A stretch of DNA of 6,239 bases from Candidatus Heimdallarchaeota archaeon (GCA_015520535.1 WAPZ01000407.1:1-6239), one strand, 5' to 3'; positions 1-5,979 are shown, numbered from the stretch's first letter. Notes: a model not told the origin generated them from the sequence alone. Made by a program: numbers and translations.

Positions 1-462
1 ATACAGATGCTGTAATCTAATACAAATAACGTATAAATGATAGAAATTCAGTCCTCACAACAGTACGATTATTTACACAGTTCTTCTCTTAACGCAATCT
101 AAATTTAAAAACAGAGTAAAAATTTAAAAGAAAAGGAACAACCAATTATCCTTAGATAATCCAGTACACAGAAGTTTTTTTTCCGACAAAAGCCGAACTT
201 TTGACGGTGTGTGTACGTCCCACGCTTTAGGTATATTGTGACACCAAAAAAAACCGGTGTTATGGGAAGACATTGAGGATACCTGCCGGATCTTTCTGTT
301 AGAACAAAAAGAAGAGGAAAAAGCTAGGAAAAACTAAGAAGAGTATTAAAATTCAATACATCAGAAAAATATAATGATAGCTTTACTAAAAAACTTTAAG
401 TGTTTCATAAGGAAAGAGTAATACGATTTTATGTCAAAAAACATCCCGTTCGGCAATACGTC
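1..462. other. noncoding upstream region with stem-loops
   Basis: No coding region can be supported here: all three plus frames close within the first 40 bases and stops are frequent on both strands afterwards. The first codons could at most be the last few residues of a gene ending off the left edge (a TAA at 16-18 closes one frame). The stretch holds a direct repeat AAATTTAAAA at 101-110 and 120-129, a hairpin at 145-160, an eight-T run at 175-182, a strong hairpin at 183-207, and a nested stem-loop at 229-284. From 285 to 462 it is A-rich with nothing recognisable. Confidence 0.7.
145..284. ncRNA. candidate structured RNA / stem-loop cluster
   Basis: Three stem-loops lie close together in an otherwise unstructured AT-rich gap. 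ATTATC (145-150) pairs with GATAAT (155-160) around a 4-base loop. CCGACAAAAG (183-192) pairs with CTTTTGACGG (198-207) around a 5-base loop with a single A-A mismatch. AGGTAT (229-234) pairs with ATACCT (279-284) and encloses an inner stem ACACC (241-245) with GGTGT (256-260). The region is also less AT-rich than its flanks. I see no tRNA, C/D-box motifs or known riboswitch core, so the class is unknown and the strand undecided. It may instead be a regulatory DNA element or a remnant. The nearest gene start is more than 230 bases downstream and has its own promoter, which argues against a leader riboswitch. Confidence 0.3.
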
Positions 463-476
463 ACTATTTAAATAGT
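463..476 (+). promoter_or_regulatory. TATA-box promoter inside a 14-bp palindrome
   Basis: ACTATTTAAATAGT is a perfect 14-base palindrome and contains TTTAAATA (467-474), a good match to the archaeal TATA box. It lies about 45 bases before the start of the beta-helix protein gene. With the usual 20-25 base spacing, transcription would begin near 495-500, giving a short leader that still carries the ribosome binding site at 504-510. A palindrome centred on the box could also be bound by a dimeric regulator that blocks TBP; that part is inference. Confidence 0.5.
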
Positions 477-503
477 TTAACAAAAAACAAGAAGCATTTT
501 TTT

Positions 504-510
504 AAGAAGG
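504..510 (+). promoter_or_regulatory. ribosome binding site deciding the start at 519
   Basis: AAGAAGG ends only 2 bases before the ATG at 513 but 8 bases before the in-frame ATG at 519. The spacing favours 519 as the true start of the beta-helix protein. Confidence 0.5.
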
Positions 511-518
511 AAATGAAC

Positions 519-2807
519 ATGAATAAAAATATGTCGAGAAAGGAACAACAACGTCAAGGCATAAGGAAAAAAGTAAGAATCCGTACCTTTTTTTCGGTAA
601 CTGTAATCGCATTTACTGCTGTACTTCTTGGTTCTAATGTGGTGCTGGGAATTCATATAAATTATAAAAATTCAATATCTGCTGCTGTTACTAATTTAAA
701 CAAGTCTACCAAACTTCATATTACATCAACTGGAATCTCAATCACGGCTAATGCCAATTTTAGTGTTTATGCCACCAGTGGAGATGGAAGTGCAGACAAC
801 CCCTATGTGATTGCTGATAACTATATAGTTGCGAATGGAAAGGATGGTGTTTTTATTCAGAATACGGATGCGTATTTTATTTTGCGAAACATTGTTGTCA
901 TAGGTGGGCAATATGGCTTTAAATTCGAAAATGTGACCCATGGAACGCTAGAAAATTGTACTGCTCTTGATAATGCGGAAAATGGCTTTTATTTTTATAA
1001 CTCGGTGAATAACACACTGATTAATTCCAATGCCACACATAATTCTAGATACGGCTTTGAACTCTTATCGTCTAGCAATATGACTCTAATTAATAATACA
1101 GCTGATAATAATTTACAAACCGGCTTTTATATTTCTACAACATCACAATCCAATATTTTTTTGAACAATACTGCTATAAATAATGCGGGACATGGCTTTT
1201 ACATGGAACAATCTAATAATAACACATTAATCAATAATACCGCTCTGAATAATGGTGGACATGGTTTTGCAATTCATGATTCCAAATTTAATCTATTGAC
1301 AAACAGCACCGCAACAAATAATTCTGGTAATGGTGTGCTGATTTTTATAGCAAAAGTTAACGTTGTAACGAATACTACAGCTATCAATAATTCTGAAAGC
1401 GGATTTTACTTAGACAATTCCAACAACAACACGCTAAGCAACAATACTGCGTATAACAATGTAAAATATGGTTTTTATTTCGGTACCTCCCATAATACCT
1501 CAATAGTTAATAACACGGCGATTTATAATGGAAATGACGGTTTTTATTTTGAAACGTCAAGTAACAATACAATTAAACATAATATGGCTACCAATAATGC
1601 TCAAAATGGTTTTTACCTAATTTCTAATAGTGATAACGACACGTTGATCGACAATATAGCGACTAATAATGCTCAAGACGGATTCAATCTTTATTCTGGT
1701 TCTGATAATGCGACATTATTCTCAAATCTTGCCATGAATAATTATCATGGATTTATACTCAACACGGCAAATCTTGTGACTATAAGAAACAATACAGCCA
1801 TAAATAATTCTCAAGATGGCTTCGCCTTTTACTCATCAAATAATAATACAATTAGCAATAATACAGCGATCTACAATAAAAATGGCTTTTATTTTGACAC
1901 CTCAAGTCAAAATACAATAAAATTAAACTATGCTATGAATAATTCTCAACACGGTTTTCAGTTTTGGCGTTCCACCTTCACCCATTTAACACAAAATTTT
2001 GCCCTTAATAATTCGAAAGACGGGTTTTATCTGGAAGTTTACAGCAGTAACAACACATTAATAAATAATACTGCCAACGAAAATTCACAGCACGGGTTTC
2101 ATCTGTATTTTTCTGACAATAACACGTTCATAAATAACACCGCGAATAGAAATTCCGGATACGGATTTTATCTTTATTCTTCTAATAATAACACATTAAT
2201 TGAAAACACAGCCATTAACAACACAAGTGGAGCCATTTATCTCTCCACAAATAGTGAAAATAACACACTCATTGATAATACCTTCATAAATCTGCATACT
2301 CTTACGGAACCAACTATAATATATCCTAATGGGGGTGAAAGCCTTTCCGGGACGGTAACCATCCAATGGAGCGAATCTACTGACTCTTATGGACATGATG
2401 TCACCTATTCTATATATTATTCCTCTGACAATGGTAATACATGGCTCTTACTGACTAGTGGACTGACAGAGACAAGCTATCAGTGGGATACCACCACCGT
2501 AACTGACGGCGTTGAATATCTAATTAAGGTAGTTGCCGACGATGGACATGGATTAACGGCTGAGGATACATCTGACTCAACATTCTCTATCCAAAATGCC
2601 GAATCATCGATACCTACGAGCCCCAGTTCTAACCCGTCATCCACTAACCCGCAAAATACCAGTACTACCAACTCTTCAGCAAGCGAAACATCAACAACTC
2701 AGCCACTTTCTGCTACCACGACCTCATTCGACCCAATTTTTTGGTATTTCGCATTCTTAAGTCTTAGTTTCCTTGTTCTCGAAAAAAGAAAGAAAAAAAA
2801 TCTCTAA
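519..2807 (+). CDS. NosD-like right-handed beta-helix surface protein with Ig-like domain and C-terminal anchor
   Basis: Residues are counted from the upstream ATG at 513 (764 aa); I prefer the start at 519 because of the ribosome binding site spacing. A basic N-terminus is followed by a hydrophobic signal segment (about 25-47). Residues 110-595 form about 21 coils of 22-24 residues, each with a Gly-Phe-Tyr type step (Gly at 112, 135, 158, 181, 204, 228 and so on to 573) and an Asn-Asn-Thr turn: the parallel beta-helix pattern of NosD-like/pectate-lyase-fold proteins. Residues 598-695 are an Ig/FN3-like domain beginning PNGGE. Next come a Ser/Thr/Pro linker (696-738), a hydrophobic anchor (about 740-757) and a basic tail (KRKKKNL). 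It is therefore probably displayed outside the cell, tethered at its C-terminus. Around 35-40 N-x-S/T sequons imply heavy N-glycosylation. A role in carbohydrate binding or adhesion is plausible; the copper-related role of true NosD should not be assumed. It appears monocistronic. Confidence 0.85.
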   Translation: MNKNMSRKEQQRQGIRKKVRIRTFFSVTVIAFTAVLLGSNVVLGIHINYKNSISAAVTNLNKSTKLHITSTGISITANANFSVYATSGDGSADNPYVIADNYIVANGKDGVFIQNTDAYFILRNIVVIGGQYGFKFENVTHGTLENCTALDNAENGFYFYNSVNNTLINSNATHNSRYGFELLSSSNMTLINNTADNNLQTGFYISTTSQSNIFLNNTAINNAGHGFYMEQSNNNTLINNTALNNGGHGFAIHDSKFNLLTNSTATNNSGNGVLIFIAKVNVVTNTTAINNSESGFYLDNSNNNTLSNNTAYNNVKYGFYFGTSHNTSIVNNTAIYNGNDGFYFETSSNNTIKHNMATNNAQNGFYLISNSDNDTLIDNIATNNAQDGFNLYSGSDNATLFSNLAMNNYHGFILNTANLVTIRNNTAINNSQDGFAFYSSNNNTISNNTAIYNKNGFYFDTSSQNTIKLNYAMNNSQHGFQFWRSTFTHLTQNFALNNSKDGFYLEVYSSNNTLINNTANENSQHGFHLYFSDNNTFINNTANRNSGYGFYLYSSNNNTLIENTAINNTSGAIYLSTNSENNTLIDNTFINLHTLTEPTIIYPNGGESLSGTVTIQWSESTDSYGHDVTYSIYYSSDNGNTWLLLTSGLTETSYQWDTTTVTDGVEYLIKVVADDGHGLTAEDTSDSTFSIQNAESSIPTSPSSNPSSTNPQNTSTTNSSASETSTTQPLSATTTSFDPIFWYFAFLSLSFLVLEKRKKKNL
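855..2300 (+). repeat. coding repeat array: about 21 beta-helix coils
   Basis: The DNA carries a degenerate period of about 69 bases (66-72), the coding counterpart of 23-residue coils. Each unit reads roughly Gly-Phe-(Tyr/x)-(Leu/Phe), a short Ser/Asn turn, Asn-Asn-Thr-(Leu/Ile), then Asn-Asn-Thr-Ala-x-Asn-Asn. Recurrent DNA words are ggctttta, aataataacaca and aataatac. The units differ at most synonymous sites, so the array is old, without signs of recent unit duplication. Confidence 0.75.
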
Positions 2808-2834
2808 ATTGGGCAAGTTTTCACCATTTCATCC

Positions 2835-2862
2835 TTTTTCCATTTTTTTTCGTCATTTTTTT
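2835..2862 (+). terminator. T-rich archaeal-type terminator
   Basis: Three T runs (2835-2839, 2843-2850 with eight Ts, and 2856-2862 with seven) begin 28 bases after the stop codon of the beta-helix protein. No stem precedes them, as is normal for archaeal factor-independent termination, which relies on the T tract itself. Confidence 0.5.
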
Positions 2863-3234
2863 ACGTGAGTTTCTTTATCAATCTACATAACCGTATAAAC
2901 GAAAACAATGAGAAATAAAGGTTACATAGGCTTTCACCTCCGTAACAAACATAAACAAAGAAAGACATGAAAGATTGAAATGCAGCATCATGCTACAACC
3001 AAACAATTTTTATTTCACGGCTTGTAATTAAACATCACTTTAGACTACCATCTCTGCAAACTCGATTCATCGCCATCCGTTTTTCACTTTATATTGTGAA
3101 GTTCAGCCAAAAATCCATCATTTATACTTTAAAACGTGTATTTGAAGTACATTCGCATCAAAAAAAAACAAAAACTTCTGTACAAAGCGATCGGAGAAAA
3201 TTTTAGTTCAATGTAAATCCTTATTAAAGTGCTT
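2863..3234. other. noncoding gap, nothing clearly functional
   Basis: This AT-rich gap lies between the beta-helix protein and the kinase remnant. Open frames are short and have no usable start. Two small inverted repeats are visible: AGCAT-c-ATGCT at 2984-2994, and TTCAC with GTGAA at 3083-3087 and 3096-3100 around a TATA-like centre. I see no RNA gene or mobile element ends. Confidence 0.6.
3083..3100. promoter_or_regulatory. inverted repeat around a TATA-like core
   Basis: TTCAC (3083-3087) and GTGAA (3096-3100) are perfect inverted half-sites separated by the 8-base TTTATATT. That centre resembles a TATA box, so this could be an operator over a promoter. No gene start lies at a suitable distance on either strand, so the site may be fortuitous or serve an unrecognised transcript. 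Confidence 0.2.
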
Positions 3235-3244
3235 TTTAATTAAA
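3235..3244 (+). promoter_or_regulatory. TATA-like palindrome upstream of the kinase
   Basis: TTTAATTAAA is a 10-base palindrome starting 46 bases before the ATG at 3281. This is nearly the same spacing as the TATA palindrome before the beta-helix protein. With normal archaeal spacing, transcription would begin near 3265-3275, giving a very short leader or none. This fits the absence of a ribosome binding site before 3281. Confidence 0.35.
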
Positions 3245-3280
3245 TAATTGGGAGCCGAAACGATTTTTAAAGCTGATAAT

Positions 3281-3826
3281 ATGAGCACTGCTTATTCAAA
3301 ATCAAGAGAATTGCTCACGCTAAAAGAACTAAAAAAGATGAATACCATTTTTTTTGACCATTTAGCCTATGGAATGCAAATTAAAGATAAAAAATATGTA
3401 ATTCGTTGGCAAAACGAAACTTTAGAGAGAGAATTAGGTCATAATATAGGTAAATATTGTTTTAAGGTGACGTTTGGGCGAAACGCCCCGTGTAAGATTT
3501 GTACTGGGCATCAAGCACTCACTGCCGGAGAAGTCACTACAAAAGTGGATTGGAGCCCTATTAACGGAAAATGGTATAAAGTAGTTGCATTTTTGATTTA
3601 TGACGAAGATAGCCAAGAAAAACTTATAGCAGAGATTATTATAGATATAACAGAACAAAAAAGATTGGAAAACGATTTTAAGTCACTCAAACGTGCATCA
3701 AACATCATTTTTAGCCTATTAGCTCATGATTTAGTCAATCACCTCACAAGCGTGGAGATGGGATTAGACGCAATGAAACATCTTTTCTCAAAGCGTTTAC
3801 CGACAAAGCAACTCATAACAAGGTAA
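3281..3826 (+). CDS. N-terminal fragment of histidine kinase: PAS domain and H-box
   Basis: Residues are counted from the ATG at 3281; an in-frame TTG at 3248 gives 11 more residues but has no better support. A short helix leads into a PAS domain (about 24-129), which ends with the typical IIDITEQKRLEND. The phospho-acceptor H-box follows, LLAHDLVNHLTSVEMGLDAM, with His149. No transmembrane segment is present, so the sensor would be cytoplasmic. The PAS core contains GKYCFKVTFGRNAPCKIC (Cys60, Cys71, Cys74), a cysteine pattern seen in a subset of PAS domains and suited to metal, heme or redox sensing; the ligand is unknown. The fragment stops soon after the H-box, inside what should be the dimerisation helices. 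Alone it has no ATPase domain and could not autophosphorylate. Confidence 0.7.
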   Translation: MSTAYSKSRELLTLKELKKMNTIFFDHLAYGMQIKDKKYVIRWQNETLERELGHNIGKYCFKVTFGRNAPCKICTGHQALTAGEVTTKVDWSPINGKWYKVVAFLIYDEDSQEKLIAEIIIDITEQKRLENDFKSLKRASNIIFSLLAHDLVNHLTSVEMGLDAMKHLFSKRLPTKQLITR

Positions 3827-3977
3827 AAAAATATTCTTTCCCTTTCTCAAAGGAGTTTGATGAAATCTTTGGCATTAATTGAGAATCTGAGACGAATAAA
3901 GAACATTGGAAGAATTTTTAGCGATCCAAAGCCTTTTAATGTTATTGACGTTCTAGAAGAGACATTAAATGAAGTAA

Positions 3978-4424
3978 AACAATTGTAAAGAAAAAAGAAT
4001 CCATTATGAGATTAAGAGCGAAATTAACGCGCCGATTGTGGCGGCAAATTCTTTAATTTACGATTTATTTAGCAACATTATTTCAAATTCAGTTAAATAT
4101 ACAGATGGAAAGGATGTATGGATTGATATCAAGATTTTTCGTGAATATTTGAACATTGAATACATTACGATCGTTATAAGTGATAAAGGCAAGGGAATAC
4201 CACCGGAAATTCGAGAAATTATCTTTGATTATGAAAAACGAATTAAACATGGGTGGTCAAGCACCTCCCTTGGCATTGGGACATTGATAATCAACACAAT
4301 AATTGAAGGTTTTGGCGGAAAAATTACCTACAAGCCACGGATAGAAAGTGACTGGCGCTTAGGTACCACAGTTGAAGTGCGACTTCCTGAATATCGAAAA
4401 TATGAGGCGGACAAAAAATCTTAA
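3978..4424 (+). CDS. C-terminal fragment of histidine kinase: HATPase_c domain
   Basis: This is the ATP-binding catalytic domain of the same kinase. The open stretch begins after a stop at 3975-3977; the only standard start is a GTG at 4038, in the middle of the domain, so this is a fragment rather than an independent gene. Counting from the GTG, the N-box is DLFSNIISNSVKYT (Asn13, Asn17), the G1 box is ISDKGKGIPPE (Asp49) and the G2 box is SLGIGTLIINTIIEGFGG (77-94). The last strand, GTTVEVRLPEY, is typical of the family's end. All ATP-binding motifs look intact, which suggests recent disruption or sequencing error rather than old decay. Its stop codon overlaps the stop of the convergent taw3 gene by 4 bases. 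Confidence 0.65.
   Translation, partial: NNCKEKRIHYEIKSEINAPIVAANSLIYDLFSNIISNSVKYTDGKDVWIDIKIFREYLNIEYITIVISDKGKGIPPEIREIIFDYEKRIKHGWSSTSLGIGTLIINTIIEGFGGKITYKPRIESDWRLGTTVEVRLPEYRKYEADKKS
4413..4418 (-). terminator. short T run after taw3
   Basis: On the minus strand the taw3 stop is followed at once by GATTTTTTG, a six-T run that could end the lipase-taw3 transcript. It lies inside the 3' end of the convergent kinase. The run is short, so support is weak. Confidence 0.25.
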
Positions 4425-5014
4425 TATTCGCCAAAGGCCTTTTGGACTTTCTTTATCCATACTTCTAGGCGTTCTCGTTCATTTTCAATTATTTTTTTTC
4501 CAAGAGCGATGAGATATGATAGATACTCTTTATTCACAAAAATGGCATTGTTTTCGCCAATGGGCACTTCAATTCTTCCCGTTCCCCTGATTTCAACAAT
4601 GATTTTTGGTGAAACTGACTTAAACATGCTATATCCTAATCTGGCTTCTAACGCCAATTTAACTAGTTGTTCGGCGTCGTTTAAAGAAAATACACCAATA
4701 TGGAATAAAGGAGCGGTAACCGAAAACCATAATTGCCCATTAAATTGTGTCGGAAGATACTGCAACATAACATCAAATTTTTTTAGGTCATGCGTTTTAA
4801 ACAGAAACTTTGTGGAATATTTTGCTCGTGCATCTTTTTTTGTCATTAAAACTAATCTTCCGGCGCAACTCGAGGTAGTATAAAAATTCGGATACCGATT
4901 AATAAAATTGATCACCGGAAGCACTTCTAAATCGACTAAACCCATATCTAAAGCCTTTTGCAGTTTTGTAAGCGCCCGTTTTTTACGAATTTCAAATTTT
5001 TCTCGGCTATTCAT
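4421..5014 (-). CDS. taw3: tRNA wybutosine-synthesis methyltransferase Taw3/TYW3
   Basis: Taw3 is the SAM-dependent N4-methylase acting on the tricyclic wybutosine precursor at position 37 of tRNA-Phe; in the family scheme it follows the Taw2 step and turns yW-86 into yW-72. Numbered from the upstream ATG at 5020 (199 aa, close to the usual archaeal length), the diagnostic motif is TTSSCAGR (48-55), where most members have SSCSGR. A conserved histidine falls in KFLFKTHD (71-78), another in the APLFHIGV strand (His107), and the signature IVEIRGTGRIEVPIG (141-155) precedes the C-terminal helix. I prefer the second ATG (5014): GAAGG at 5021-5025 abuts the first ATG but sits 6 bases from the second. 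It lies 26 bases downstream of the lipase stop and is probably co-transcribed with it. No known functional link joins the two. Confidence 0.9.
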   Translation of the reverse strand: MNSREKFEIRKKRALTKLQKALDMGLVDLEVLPVINFINRYPNFYTTSSCAGRLVLMTKKDARAKYSTKFLFKTHDLKKFDVMLQYLPTQFNGQLWFSVTAPLFHIGVFSLNDAEQLVKLALEARLGYSMFKSVSPKIIVEIRGTGRIEVPIGENNAIFVNKEYLSYLIALGKKIIENERERLEVWIKKVQKAFGEY

Positions 5015-5020
5015 TGGCAT

Positions 5021-5025
5021 CCTTC
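5021..5025 (-). promoter_or_regulatory. ribosome binding site deciding the taw3 start
   Basis: On the minus strand GAAGG directly touches the ATG at 5020, with no spacer, but stands 6 bases before the in-frame ATG at 5014. That supports 5014 as the working start. The same arrangement is seen in the beta-helix gene. Confidence 0.45.
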
Positions 5026-5040
5026 AATGCTTCCCATTTT

Positions 5041-5946
5041 TTAAACATTGGCGTTTTTCATTTTTTCTTTGGCCACATTTAAAATTTTTAGATAATAATG
5101 ATGATCGTGAATATCAGCTGCCTTTCCCAAGAGTGTACTTGTAATATCGTCGATTTTTTCGTCAACTTGTTCAAACATGGGAGGATTAACAACAATTTCT
5201 CCATTTTCATCAATGAAAACTAGATGAGGAATGTGCTTATAGCCAATCATTAAAGGAAAAAGCGGTACGGGATCTCCTTTCATTTCCACACGATAAAAGG
5301 TTCGAACTGACTTTACAAAAAAATCAACAAATTCTTGATTTCCGACCTTGGGACTTGCAAAATTATACATGACCACAGGAAAATTGTCAATGTGTGCCAA
5401 ATCGCATGCGGCAATGGTTGCCAGAGCCGCGCCCAAACTATGGCCTGTAACAAACAGTGTTATGTCTTTTTTCTTACGAAAATCCGCAATTACCGAATGA
5501 ATTTGCTCACGCACCGATTCGTATCCTGTTAGAAAGCCTTTATGCACTTTAATTTTTTCATTTTCCATTTCTTGCCACGGATATTTCGTCAAAATCATCT
5601 GAAGATCAAGTAATAAATCTTTAAACGTGGTTGTTCCGCGAAAAGCAACAACTAATTTATTTTGTCGTCGTGTGACAAAACCTTGGGTGTCTGTGTCGTC
5701 TTGATTAAAAAACAGCAACATTTCGTAGCCAAGTTTCTCTAAATTGGGCTCTGGGTTATCGTAATATGCTAAAACGCTCAGCTCCATCAATTCAGCCGCT
5801 AGATTAATATCGAAATCGTCAAGCAAGGATTGTTCCCAGCTATTCACATTATTCTTTTCCTCTTCTCTATCTAAAAAAGGAATTTTTTCTCTTTTAAATC
5901 CAATGCAAACGCTACTAATACGCTTACTTGAAGAAATGGGGAACAT
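5041..5946 (-). CDS. class 3 lipase-family alpha/beta hydrolase, cytoplasmic
   Basis: This is a Lipase_3 family (triacylglycerol lipase-like) serine hydrolase. Counted from the ATG at 5946 (301 aa), the fold core starts near residue 45. LVVAFRGTTTFKDLLLDL (98-115) carries the oxyanion-side FRGT motif, and VHKGFLTGYESV follows. The nucleophile elbow is TGHSLGAALA (Ser170). The acid is Asp225 in GDPVPLFP, and the histidine is His282 in the HDHHYY segment, so the triad looks complete. There is no signal peptide or membrane segment, so it should act inside the cell, perhaps on membrane lipid esters or other acyl esters; the natural substrate is unknown. An in-frame TTG at 5961 would add 5 residues, but ATG with a TATA-like box 34 bases upstream and no ribosome binding site fits a short-leader transcript better. 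The first 40 or so residues are a charged extension without recognisable motifs. It heads an operon with taw3. Confidence 0.85.
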   Translation of the reverse strand: MFPISSSKRISSVCIGFKREKIPFLDREEEKNNVNSWEQSLLDDFDINLAAELMELSVLAYYDNPEPNLEKLGYEMLLFFNQDDTDTQGFVTRRQNKLVVAFRGTTTFKDLLLDLQMILTKYPWQEMENEKIKVHKGFLTGYESVREQIHSVIADFRKKKDITLFVTGHSLGAALATIAACDLAHIDNFPVVMYNFASPKVGNQEFVDFFVKSVRTFYRVEMKGDPVPLFPLMIGYKHIPHLVFIDENGEIVVNPPMFEQVDEKIDDITSTLLGKAADIHDHHYYLKILNVAKEKMKNANV

Positions 5947-5979
5947 AATTGGATTAAACAAAATATGTTCGGCAAAAAA

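Larger units (their letters stand above)
3281..4424 (+). pseudogene. disrupted PAS-domain sensor histidine kinase (whole locus)
   Basis: One histidine kinase is readable across three open pieces. The first ends at an in-frame TAA (3824-3826). Reading on in the same frame gives helical dimerisation-domain sequence (MKSLALIENLRRIKNI, from 3860) up to a second TAA (3986-3988). From 3978 the next frame is open and reads CKEKRIHYEIKSEINAPIV into the ATPase domain. At least one nonsense change and one single-base frameshift near 3978-3988 are therefore needed. Alternatively, frame 1 from 3784 to 3834 reads FLKAFTDKATHNKVKKY, a more natural linking helix. In that case the apparent stop results from two compensating indels, with a seven-A run (3825-3831) at one end. 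The order PAS, HisKA-like H-box, N-box, G1, G2 is complete. The cause is either gene decay or assembly indel errors; the long neighbouring genes are intact, which slightly favours decay. Confidence 0.75.

Noticed and set aside
37..102. Tiny plus-strand frame starting at ATG 37 (21 residues)
   Set aside because: Too short, with no ribosome binding site, in a region rich in stops.
183..207. Hairpin read as a bacterial-type intrinsic terminator
   Set aside because: The T run lies before the stem on the plus strand and becomes an A run after it on the minus strand, so neither orientation gives stem-then-T.
738..941. Minus-strand open frame inside the beta-helix gene
   Set aside because: It lies opposite a well-supported coding region, has no recognisable motif and is explained by the asparagine-rich codon bias of the plus strand.
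855..2300. Regular 69-base periodicity suggesting a CRISPR or minisatellite array
   Set aside because: Units are degenerate at synonymous sites and conserved at protein level, so the period belongs to the beta-helix coils; there are no identical repeats with unique spacers.
2196..2671. Minus-strand open frames opposite the end of the beta-helix array and the Ig-like domain
   Set aside because: They are short, without homology features, and lie opposite a clear domain structure.
2922..2941. Strong minus-strand ribosome-binding-like GGAGGTG (complement of 2935-2941) followed by ATG
   Set aside because: The ATG is immediately followed by TAA, and the overlapping GTG frame gives fewer than 20 residues; no gene is supported.
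3824..3826. Stop-codon recoding (e.g. pyrrolysine) in the kinase
   Set aside because: The codon is TAA, not TAG, and a separate frame change downstream would still be needed; disruption or sequence error is simpler.
4433..4442. AAAGGCCTTT palindrome just past the kinase stop as a terminator stem
   Set aside because: It lies inside the taw3 coding sequence and is not followed directly by a T run; most likely chance.
4509..4883. Plus-strand open frame opposite taw3
   Set aside because: The minus strand encodes a clear Taw3 protein with its signature motifs; the plus-strand translation shows no family motif.
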